64,000 bases of DNA from Rotaria macrura (lineage: Eukaryota > Rotifera > Eurotatoria > Philodinida > Philodinidae), in contig OENT01000265.1 in the NCBI GenBank assembly GCA_900239685.1, positions 62,001 to 126,000 on the forward strand, given 5' to 3'. The position numbers were made by a program, and so were the translations under genes. The notes below the pieces were generated by a model that was given only the letters and a program-made list of their open reading frames with translations, ran no database searches and had not been told where the DNA came from. The first letter of the stretch is position 1. Each line of letters starts with the position of its first letter. This document shows, piece by piece, positions 36,775 to 48,900 of the stretch.

Positions 36775-39017
36775 TAGCAGTGTTTATTACACATTGTTTC
36801 AACATATGCAGACATATTTATGCTCAAACAAAAATCGATTCTATTCCGTAGTATAAATCAAAATCAAAATGTACCTGACACTTGAATGTCATTTTACCAT
36901 TTGTTTCAATATAGATTTTAAATATAAACTGTTATGTCAACATCAAACACTTGAAAATTGATTGCTATATAACTAACTTTAGTTCTTTTAATTATAATAG
37001 TTGAATAATAAACACATCATGGGAATTTAAATAGAGTAGAGACATGAGTTGTCAAAGAAAGCCTTTGGTAGCCTTTTAAAATCTACATCAAATGTTCATG
37101 AATCCTTTTCAGATGTATTTCATTTTTTTAGTTTCTCCTACGCCTATCGATCTAATGCATGTTTTGCTATGCTTCCGAAAATAAATAATAAGTTATCTTC
37201 ACATGTTTACTATCATGCTATTCTCACTCATACTTTATTGAAATTCAGTGAAAATCTTTCATAGAAAAGTCTAAGTTGAAATATACTATCATGAATAAAA
37301 GGCATAATTTTGAATATTATCTGAATTATTTTTTGTTACACATGTATCATGTGTATGCATGGTTTTCATCATTTTATAGTACTTTTGCAATATTTGAAAG
37401 CAATAACAGATAAAGCTGATGAATAAATTGACGTTCAATCCCATACAAATAGATCCTGATGTTTGCGTACCAATAGGTCGAAGATACATATGGGAAGATG
37501 GAATTATGAATGGGATCATTATTTTTCGATAATTTATATATATCAAAATTGATATGGTTAACATAATTGAAGATAAATTAAAATAAGAAAGAGCCTCATA
37601 TGATCATGAATTGATGCAAATTAAAGATAATCTTACAGATTCGGTTAAATGTACACTATTCACAATCACTGATGACAAAGAGATCGATATTTATCAATGA
37701 AGCACAAATTCTATCTTATAACTAACAAGTGAAGAAGATATGTGTTAAAGAAATCCAATAGGGAACTGATTTGATGATAAAAACTAGTTTCAATATGCCA
37801 ACTAACAATTTTATTTTCTATTGCTTCAGATATCAATTGAAGCGACATGGTTGCTTCTTCCATTTCTATTATTGTCCCTCACGATTGAGAATCTCAAGAT
37901 ATACATTCATATGAAGCTTTTAGTTGATGAAAATAGAGCGAATTAAATTGTTAGGTTATCGATGAGCAACTTAAATATATTAAGTGATTTGAACGAAAAC
38001 GTTTTGTTCGATTCTATAAACACATAGAAATACCGAACTGTTTCTTTATGATGCTCATCGTAGAAAAATGTTGCATGAAATAATTTCATAATCATAAACA
38101 CCCTTCATATTAATAATTGAAACTGTCATGCGAAAGAAGAACACAAAGGAAAGTATTACGATTCACTCTTGAATATTAATACATGTCGTATTAAAAATGT
38201 ATTTGAAAAACACAATTACTTAACGCTATTACAATCAGTAAACATTGACGATGCTATTTCTTTACTTCATGATCCACTTGCTAAGAAAAATATAATTATT
38301 AGAAGACAAGAATCTCTATTTCGGACTTATCCGTTGATAAAAATTATTCATAAGAAAGAAATTTCTTCTTATTACGAAGGACTCAAATATTAATAAATGT
38401 AGGGAAATTACAATGAAACATGTGATGTGCAATTAAGCCTATTGTAAATTGATGTTCTTGTGTGAGAAATTATTTATTTTTTTACCATATAAATCTGAGA
38501 AAATATTTTTCATTTGAACATTGTCGTGTGTATTTCTATCAGTCGCACTCTTTTCCTATCACAAGAAGCAAGGACTTGCTGTTCATTGATGTCATTTGGG
38601 ATATCAAAAATAGACACATTTTGTTATTGATTTCTTCTGATCACTAGAAACTATTGTATCTTAATAATAGAAGCACATATTATAGTAATCTGATATATAA
38701 TTACATCCGGAAAAATGTATGATGGTGTTTGTTTTTTTGCTGTTATAATAATATTTTGTACCTTTATGAACTATTTGAATTTAAAAAAAAGAAGTAGATA
38801 TGGTTCACATTGAATACTCGAAAATGAAAATTTCTTGAAATATCGACAAATCTGAAATTCGTCATAGTTGATGAAGAAAACATCGTAAGCAAAATCATGT
38901 TGTGTCTCTTCTTTTTCCATATATTAAATGTCTTTTGTTTTTATTCTAGCAAAAATCTATATCATGCACAAGTTCAGCTTGAATAATAAAGTTCGTATGT
39001 GACAAATAGAATTATTT
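36775..39017. other. Gene-poor stretch with possible coding remnants
   Basis: Between about 37600 and 38400 the + strand shows short frames that read like protein but shift or stop (for example 38169-38393, 74 codons, containing NIDDAISLLHDPLAKK). These may be remnants of a decayed gene. No family was recognised. Confidence 0.3.
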
Positions 39018-39410
39018 TCATCTGTCTTGTTCTAAATCCGATGATGATGATGATGATTTCCAATCTTTTGAATCATCCACTAAATTAGAAAAATATAGAA
39101 AATATCATTAAAGAAAAACTAATGTGAAGAAGAATTTCAACATACTAGATATAGCCTGATCATTAACGCCTTTCTTGATGCCATAATGTTTAAGTGAATG
39201 TTTGCCTTTGAGTACTTTGTCACGAAAAATAAGACGACATCCTTGTTCATACTTAGGTTTTAATCGTAATTTTAATTCTTTCTTTAAATCATGCACATGT
39301 GTTTTTTCATCCAGAACGAAAGTTATTGATTGTCCATCAGATTTTCGTACAACGGTTACACTTACTTGATCAGTTGGGGTAACAATAATTGGCTCTGTTG
39401 ACGATGACAT
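39018..39410 (-). CDS. Small ubiquitin-like domain protein
   Basis: Two exons, 39410-39146 and 39079-39018, across a 66 bp intron, give 108 residues. Residues 16-85 have the ubiquitin-like pattern: VSVTVVRKSDGQSITFVLD (first hairpin), THVHDLKKELKLRLK (helix), then GCRLIFRDKVLKGKHSLKHYGI, which matches the LIFxGKxLKD..L..YGI signature. There is no C-terminal Gly-Gly, so it should be a built-in UBL and not a conjugated modifier. The tail is Ser/Asp-rich (DWKSSSSSSDLEQDR). Proteins with an isolated UBL often dock on the proteasome or chaperones; the specific family was not identified. Unspliced, the frame would end in a hydrophobic run. Confidence 0.7.
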
Positions 39411-42400
39411 TTATTATTTCGATTTGTCTGTTTTAGCTAGTTACTTCTTACAGATCTGCAAGCAAGTTTCTGAAAGCAACGACGATGTCAATAAGGAAAC
39501 CAGCCAGAGAAAGAGAGAATAGAATGTGTGAAGGAAGATAAAAAATATTATTTTCCTTCTTTTTTTTCTTGACAGTGTCTCGTAGCGATTTGAAACCAAG
39601 AGAAAAGAGAACATATTAATGTAGTAATATTGCGAATTATAGATGTACTCTAAATGTTAACTCAAGTATTGAATAAGATTTGATTTCTGCTAGAAGAAAA
39701 TGTAAACATTAGTATGCTATAAGAATCGAAATGATAAAAATAAACATAAATACTAATATTCTTGCAATTCTTATTGTTTTATAATATTCTATTTACATAT
39801 AAACTTGTGTCTGTCATAATCGGTTGTTTTGATGTTACCGATCGATGGTAATTTGCAGGACATATTTTATTGTTTGTATTTCAATGTATCTTGCATTCTG
39901 CTTCATCTCATATTACACAGATCTAATTCATAATAGTGATATTCTTTTTCAAGAACGAACAAAGAAAATAGAAATATGATTTCCGCAAGTTTTATGAACA
40001 TCATTATCGAAATCAAAATAGAAGAAAAGAAGTCTTTTCCTTCGAATAGTATTTGAAAGACAAGAAAAACATGATTCACTGTTCATAAATGTAATGCATG
40101 ATTACACATTTCGACAATATGAACATTGAGAAGTTTCTTCTATTCCTTCGAAATGTAAGTTTGAATTAAAATTTTTGTTTCACAAATGATGATATATATA
40201 TATTAAAACATCTTGATCTAGAAAATTATTTCCACCATGTCATTTTTCATTATACGCGAACAATTGATTCTATAAGAGATCATTGTTTATGATGAGTATG
40301 AATGTGTACTATATATAGTGACAAATTTTGGTGTCCTTTATCGTCTAATAAAAAACTATTCGACAAAACTAAAGCAAATCAAAGATTGAGTAAATTTCTG
40401 CTTGTGTGAAGAATGAAATTTGTATAAAATACATAAATTGACTGTCGATTTCCATAACAGGAAATCATTTGCTATATTTAAAAAAAGACATGGCTGATTT
40501 AGATACTCCTGATCGATGCGTGTTTATTAATATTTTGATTTTTATACATTTATCGTAACTTGATTATATAAAAACCTTGTGCATGTATTTTAAATATAAT
40601 TAATAAATAAACAAACAGACATAATCGACATCGATTATACCATCAATACGAAAGAAGAAAAAACAACCTGTAATTCATTAAAAGAAGAGAAAAATAATCA
40701 TGAAAACATCGTCTGAGATAAGGTTTCCCAGATGAGTTTATTTTGATCTCAATCTCAAGTTGTATTAATATTGATATTTCAATAATTTGTATTTTGGTAA
40801 ATGTAAGGTAAGAGAAATTGTATTTTGAATTTGTATTATTGTTAATATTAACTTGTTGCAGAATCTCACATCGGCATATGTGTCCCTGAAAGATTTCGTC
40901 AATAAGAATTGTCTCACGCGAAGACAGAAATAAAATCAATTGAACAACATGTTTTGGAGTAACAAAGAACGTGGCAACTAGGTTTATTGAAGTAGTTCTC
41001 ATTCGATGTTTTAGGGATTGTAGAGTTTTATTTTGATAGAGCAATATTGAATGAGTCTAATTTCTGAACAATACTGTTTAGGCATATTAATTATATTAAA
41101 TGTCAGAAAGACCCAGCAAACATTTTTCTTTCGTTTTTATACAGATTTGCTGTTCTTTTTACTCTGCTAAGCACTTCACGTTTTTGTCTAAATGAAAGCT
41201 AGTTGTATGAAACAAGATCACGGACAGGTAAAAGAAATATCGTCTAACTATTTTCAATACAATATTGTCTCTAAAATTTCCAACGGATAAGAGTAAGAGG
41301 GAGGAGGAGGAGGAGGCGGTTGAGAAATCTTCGATCTAAGATGATTTTTATTCAAGTAAGTTGATTGGATCTATCAAGTCTATGAAGTCTGAAAGAGAAA
41401 GCTTTTATTTATAAGCATACTGTTTCATATTCTCCTCAACAATAGTCATTAAACAGTACACTTGAAAAAACACTACTACTCTAAACTAATCTTTGTCATT
41501 GAAGTGCATAATTCTATGAATAGAAAACTAAGATCAAAGCCGTTTTTTCTTCGTTTTATTAAATTACTACAGATATTCTGTTGAAGTAATAATGAGTAAA
41601 AATTAAGCTAACTAACACAAACCAAGTTCTATATAAATCCTAGTACAATCTAATAAGTAGTATGGTATCGTAAGACATTGATACAGACTAAAAATAATGA
41701 AATATATCGGATAAAGATGGATCAAATATGATTGAGAAAACTACTAGACATGGTATGATCATAAGCTTCTTATAAATCAGTTCCGAAATGAGATAAAGTA
41801 GCAATAACATGCAGAATGTTTGCAATAAACATGTGAAAATCATGGAAAAAAAATAGAATAGAAATCAACGAGTAAAAATAAAATTAATACACTTAGAGAA
41901 AAACGCACTAATTTTACAAAAGAAACGATTGTTTGTGCGAAAAATCGAAGTCTAAATCTATCGATACGTACCATTTAGCTACTTCTATATTTCTCAAGAA
42001 CAAGTAGTGTGTAATCAGATCAAAAACAATATGATATTCTGTAAAAATAATTTGATCGACAATGTTTACATGAATTGCACACATATCCTGAGAAGTAAAC
42101 TACTTTCGATGATGCATCATATCATTAGAAAAATGTTGTAATATAATCGTCAGATTACTCATTGGAATATCAATAGAAACATAATTATGTTCTATTATTA
42201 TACGTCGTGTGCAAAATGAACAGAAAGACGCTTTTTACTGAAAGAAAATCTCATAGATGATTTAGGCAAAGCCCCCACGTCGTTTCTCAAATTAGACTAT
42301 GAAAAAACAATCACATGAAATTTAATTATAATTTGACGCTTGTTTCATGTATCATGTTTTTGTGTTTACAAAATTTTCTTGATTAATTTATTAGAATTAT

Positions 42401-42477
42401 AAAATAAGAATGTAAGTACAAAAAATAGAGAATGTTAGAAAAAAAATTGTAATAGACTCTTGTCTTGGTTTTTGTTT
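39411..42477. other. Gene-poor stretch
   Basis: 3 kb of AT-rich sequence with no credible gene; the 133-codon minus-strand ORF at 40643-41044 has Ile/Asn/Leu-rich composition typical of translated AT-rich DNA. A short GAG-type run lies near 41300-41318. Confidence 0.45.
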
Positions 42478-44440
42478 TCAAAGACCTGGCATTCGATTAT
42501 TACGAAATGCTTCAAAAAATAGATGATGATCATATCGTACTTGTTCACCATATACCTTTAAATGCAAATGTATGTTTATGTCTTAGTAAAACAAGAGAAA
42601 ACCGTTACTCTTACCATGCCAAACTCGACCATATCTTGCAAAAACTCATCATCCTGTCCTCGAACAGCATCACGAATTGTATGTTCAGTGTTTCTTGGTA
42701 TGATGGAAAATGGTAATTGCTCTACATCTTTCGGTGTATTCAAACAATCCGAATCAGCAACACAATGAATTTTCGCTAAGCAAAAGTAAAAAGAAAAAGG
42801 AAATTAACTTTTTTTTATGAAACATAGTACAGACTGCAAGCGCTATTCCGATGACATGATGATGAAAGGAATCACGATATAACTATTCGTGTTCATGACA
42901 AGGAAATTGTTGTATTTTATCTATATCGAAATACACTTCCTCTCTGTTGTTTTACTCAATGACTAGTAGAAAAAATAGCATGCATATTTTAACAATGCTA
43001 ATCATTTACGATCTCTAATCGCAAATGTGAACGATGTTTGTGACATAGACGTGATGTCTGACTAAGATATTTTGTCTGAAGAATACGTCAGTGCAGTGTA
43101 TTCTTTCAGGTCATAATTGACATAGAAAAGAAACAATTTTTACCCATCGCTCGTCCGAGATATCGAACGACTTCGATAATATCTGGTAAATCATTGATAT
43201 CAGACCAATCGAGATCTTCTGAATGCGCTGTAACAGCATCAACCAAACACGGTATTTTGCCTAATGTTGTATAACCTAACCATTGAGGAGTCGATGCTTG
43301 CATAGCATACGAACATAAAACTGTTCGTAAACCATCGTGTTTGAAATATTCATCTAAACTTGGATTTCGTACAACATAGGAAACAGCAGATTTCTGTGCT
43401 GGCTTCATGTAAACAACAATATCATTTTCTAACGTTTCAGATCGACCTTCAAGTAAAAATGAATATGAAATTTTTCCAGCTGAACCTATTCCAGGTGATG
43501 AACGTGCAACAATGTCTTTGATTTTGTATGTCAATGTTTCACTAGGAGATCCTTTTTCTACATGTTTCTTATTGTCTGGTATTGTTTCTAGATATTTTTT
43601 AAAAGCACGCATTAAATCACCACGTAAATTATCATCAACATCTTGAGTATATTTTGATCGAATAAATCGTCGATCATAATTTTCAATACATGTCATAGAA
43701 TCGAGATGTGCAGTATGAGACTTAATACGTGTTTCGTTGAGTAATTTCTTTATTTTACCTGACGTATTTCTTAATGTTAATGCAAAGTGATCTTTAGAAC
43801 GTTTACAAAATTCATAAACTTGTTTTAAATATTCTTCAGCACAAACAGCAAGTACGTGTTCAATGTCTCCATCTGAAAAACCTTTTGAATAACAAACTAA
43901 ATTAATCGAAGCTAATAAACGTTTCATATCCCATGTAAATGGACCAACATATCCTTCATCGAAGTCATTAACATCGAAATTAAGGATACCATTATTATCT
44001 AGATATGTGCCAAAATTTTCAGCATGTAAATCACCCTACGGTAAAAAACAAAAAAATATATATTACGAAGAATTTTGATTTCTTTTCATTTGTGTTTTTG
44101 TTTTCTGTTTTCAACTATGTACATGTATAAAAATTTGACCGGCGGCATTATTTCGCGCAATATATGGATCTTGATCGACTTTTAAATCTTGATAGAACAA
44201 AACAGCTGATCCCCGATAGAAATTGAATGGTGTAGCTGCCATTTTACGAAAACGACCACGAAATGCGCTTGGATTTTCACGAATACCGTCTTGAAAAAAT
44301 CTCGAAAATGTGTCGATGATAAATTGTGTACGTTGTGCATCATTTTCTGATCGAATACGATAGATTGCTTTTTGCGGAGCACTAACATCATAAGATAGTC
44401 GAGTTGATTGATAGCGAGCATGATATTGTTTTTCAGACAT
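42478..44440 (-). CDS. DUF2252 family protein, kinase-like
   Basis: Four exons (44440-44123, 44035-43144, 42775-42615, 42555-42478) encode 482 residues. The N-terminal part contains KMAATPFNFYRGSAVLFYQDL, the family's characteristic MxxSPFxFxRG motif. Exon 2 begins inside FIHGDLHAENFGTY (residues 104-117) followed by NFDVNDFDEGYVGPFTWDMKRLL. This HGDxHxxN plus DFDE pair is like the catalytic and metal-binding loops of aminoglycoside-phosphotransferase-like kinases. The C-terminal part has YLGRAMAKIHCVAD and a VYGEQVRYDHHLFFEAF ending. The length matches bacterial members (about 430-480). The substrate is unknown. The family is known mainly from bacteria and fungi, so an acquired gene with later intron gain is possible; the introns show it is not contamination. 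Confidence 0.85.
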
Positions 44441-45913
44441 GATTCAAGAAAGAAATCGTCCTTTATTGATTCTATTCTATTTCGATCTTCAATCGAATTC
44501 CACGTTAAATAGATGCTCTTGATCGATAGGGACTCAAATCAATAAAGGAAGAAGAGAAAGACTCCAGCAAGTATATGTTACTTACTATTTGGTATTCATA
44601 GGTGTATTTGATCAGTTACTATTAACCTTGATTCAACGATGGTAAAGTGTTTTGACGCTCCTTGTCAAATAGAAAAAGAGATTTGATACGAGTGAGCATT
44701 GAAATGTCTTCTTCTTTCAAGAACGAAATGAAGAAACAGATAGGATTAAACAAGAAAATTTTGATCAATGAAATCCAGTCGTTCTTTTTATTTGAATTGA
44801 CGAATTTGTGTGATAACCAAGTTTCGCAAAAATGACGCTGTAGGATAACAACTTTAACTGTTTAAAAACAACAGAATAACGAAAGTTTGTTTTTCAAAAC
44901 ATGTGACTAGTTATTGCATTCGATTATTTTATCTTAGAACAGTTTCCACTTGAATCAAAATTAATTAATCAGCAAATTTATCACATCATTTTCAGTTGTC
45001 AAACACATACACGCCTACAGATCTGATATTTTGCAATAGATGATCATCTACGACTGAGTTTTATATAGCAATTGAAATAGAACAATTAATAGACGTGAAT
45101 TGATTTTAGTCATGTTTTCTGTTCATCGAATAGAAAAAGCCAATAGTTCATTTTCGTCATTGATCATTCAAAATGACACATCAATTTGCTCTGTTAATGA
45201 AAACTACTTAACTTTTAATGGTATCATAACAATAATTATTTAGAAAAAAACAAACAACATTTATGTCATTATCAAACTACCCAATGGAGAAAGTCTTTTT
45301 TTACTATGATCTTACAAATCAGAATACATCAGCTTCACTTTTGTCTATTGATGAGTCCATGAATATTGTTCGCATCAATTTGAATTTATACTTCTAATCT
45401 ATTACAATTCTACTAACAATGCATTCATTATCGGTCATCGCAACATTGCATTGTAAAATCTTACTAATTATGTTTTCTTAGATCACAAGATATTATTACT
45501 GTTCATATTGTAAAATAATTACTATGTAGAGAAACTACAAGTACTTGTTAATAAATTAGAAACTCATTATCATACGTTTATTCACATGTCAAGTATTACA
45601 CTTAGTAGAGAATTTTATTGAGTAACTATTTATTTTGTTTGGTTTCCTTGGTTATAAATATTATATTATGGTTTGCTTGTGTTATGACAAGTGACATATC
45701 ATATTTTGTTTTTCTATACTTAGAAAAGAAATATTTCAAATGAATTCAATAAATATTCATATATCTTATTAATATTCACTAGTATTATGATGCATGTTAT
45801 GTAGAAGAAAAAGAAATAGTTCAAATGAAAAACTAATAATAAACATAACGATTAGTAATACTAATATATAAAAATACAATCCACAAACATTGATTGAAAG
45901 AAAAAGGTTCTAT
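44441..45913. other. Intergenic stretch
   Basis: Promoter side of the DUF2252 gene and 3' flank of MCM8. No ORF above noise and no repeat recognised. Confidence 0.4.
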
Positions 45914-48900
45914 CTATTCGACTAAAGACAATTTATATAAATTATGACCTTTTTTCAATAAATATCCATTATCATTAAGTTTTGTTAATAGTTCATCGAA
46001 TCGATCGATATTAATCTTAATATCCTATCAATGAACAGACAAAAAAAATATATATATACATTTATAAAAAAATGATTTCATTTATGTACAATAAATGATA
46101 ACGTACAGTTGCTATTTGTTTAAGTTCGGCTATTGAAAAAAGAGGACTTTTCTTGTTTTCACTAACACATCGTATTGTATTCATCATTTTCTTAACCTTA
46201 ATTCAAAACAAAAGTTTCTATCAACGGAAAAGAAACTATTCAGATTTGAATACATACTTCAGATGCTCGACTCATTCCTGAGCCATGTTGTAATCGTGAA
46301 AAATCAAGTTGACCATTTTCATCCGTATATGTATCGATCATACTTGCTCTCATTATTTGTACAACTTCTAGAGCATCTGATGCAGTACATTCTTCACGTA
46401 GTTCAAGTTTAGCACGAGCCTTTAAATAGAACATAGAAAAATAATAAAATTGCTTTTCATCCATTTTTGAGAACATTTTCAAATTTCTATATTTCTATCA
46501 TACTGATATATTTCTCATAAGTAAGTCTTGCTGAGCCATAATAGGTATGAAACAAGTTAATCGTCAGAGACATTCATTAGCAATTATAGAATTATTTGAA
46601 CACTCTGCAAATAATCAGAAATGCTTTTGGTTTCCTCTGAAAATAAAAGTAAAACTGGCAGACTATGGATATCCTTGAGATTTAATGAAATTTAAACTGA
46701 ATTTTAGTAATCAGATATTCGAATGTGTTTTTTTCTTCGTTCACATTTTTTTTTAGAACATAAACTATTCGTCCTCATGATTGCTACATGAGACTGAATA
46801 CACAATATTGAGGAGTACGGTAAACTTTCTGACAATCGCAACATGGAAACGGTCTCGTAGAATTCCTTCAAGTTCATTAATCATATAGAGATTCAATCTT
46901 AGACTGTCCTATAATTAGTCGAATGCTTATCATAGTTGCACAGAGTCTAGTTCTGAGCAAAATATTTATGCACAAAACGTCGAGTATTGAAAATGTTTCG
47001 TCATCAATAAGAAAACATTCTTCTACTATACTTCAGTTAGACGCATTAATGATTCAAGTTGACGTAAAGTAATTGGAGTTGTTCCATTACGTTGATGTGC
47101 CATGCGTAAATGAAAATAAAACTTTTTAAGAATATCAATAGCTTCAGGTGTAAGACGAGGTTTAACGTATCGACGTGCATAAGCAATATACTATAGACAT
47201 GTATATGAATGTCGTCTTATTTATATATGTTAATAAAAATCGTTTTACTTTTTGCAAAAGACTCGGTCCGACTGGTTCGATCGATTCACCCGGTCGAAGA
47301 CGTAATTCTTCAAGTAATGGTATATCATCATGAAGTGTTGTTGTTGGTTTCTTTTGACGATGATTTTCAGCAGCTATTGCTTCATTTGTTGTTTGATTTA
47401 AACTTACTGTCGTATTATTATGTGATGAACGAATCGAACGATTATGTTGAGCAAGAACATGTTCCGATAAACGATAATCAAGTTCATCATCGGCTCGATC
47501 AATAAGAATAAAAACAAGATCGAATCGACTTAAAATCGGTCCTTTCAATCTTAATGTAGCAGAAAAAAGAAGATCTAATTGTAAAAAACAACAACGGAAC
47601 GACGAACATAAACAAAAATACTACTTTAAATTTTCTGCTACTGTTTTGCCTTTATTATAATGTCCACCAACTGGATTTGCAGCAGCAATGACACATGTGC
47701 GTGCTGGTATACTTGCCATAATACCACCTTTAGCAATCGATACACATTGTTGTTCCATTGCTTCGAGTAAAACTTGTTGTTGTGTCACCATTTTATCGAA
47801 TTCATCAATACAACAACAACCTTGATGCGCCATTACTAGAGCACCAGCATCTAACATTAATTCTCCATCTTTATCTTTGTGTAATGTTACTGTGAGGCCA
47901 GATTGTGTTGAACTTGTACCACAAACGTACACACCTTTTGTATTTATTTATATGTAATTTCAGTTTAGAATCAAAATAATTTCAATCATGTTTCTTCTAA
48001 TTAAATAGTTACCTCGTGGTGCAACACTAACACAAGCATGAAGCAATTGACTTTTGCCTAGACCTGGATCACCAACGATTAATATATGTGGATCAGAACG
48101 AATCGGAATATGAGCCTGAATATGATAATTATATTGGAAAAAAAATATACTTATGTTCTATTTAACTTACAATACTATCTTCACCACGAACTAATCCACC
48201 AAATAAACCCATTAATAACGCTGCTTTTACAAGTTCATGTCCATATATAGTAGGACATAGTGAATGAACAAGAAGTCTTTTATTGAAAAGAAAAACACAA
48301 AAATAAGTGAATGTTGAAGATTCATCAAAGATTTTCACGTCTCTCCGATAGATATCAAAGTTTATCTCATCAATTCAGATAAAAATAGTTTCACTTGTCC
48401 ATACTTATTACTATAGCAAGCATTCTGATCAATCTTATTATAGTTAGATTTCATAGAACCACAAGATATAGTATTAATTCAGTTCACATTCTATTTCTTA
48501 TATATTAGTCATCGACGTATATAGATACCAGCAATGTGATTGCGTTTGAATAAGTCACTACTAGTAACTCGTAACTCAAGTCACCTTTCAATAGTAGGAC
48601 AAGTAATGCGACGAAAAAAAAATTAATATTACATTTTTATTCTTATATGAATCGATATTTTTCTTTTTCTATGTTCACATTGATTCACTTTTGAATTCCA
48701 TGTCGTGTTTATTTTTGAAGAAGCAGGCTTTCAATACACGCTGTTTCTATCAACGTTATTACTGATTTCATATACAACGGATAAAGATTCATACAGTATA
48801 CGGGAAAAAACAATTTACTATCAACTATCAGCAATATTGTGAATGATTGTCAGTCATGATACAAAATTCATAGGAATATCTATGACCCGTCAACTATTGT

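Noticed and set aside
40643-41044. 133-codon minus-strand ORF
   Set aside because: Composition is that of translated AT-rich DNA, with no domain, no splice context and no similarity to a known motif.
47209-47505. + strand 98-codon ORF opposite MCM8
   Set aside because: Antisense shadow of an MCM8 exon whose frame and motifs are unambiguous.
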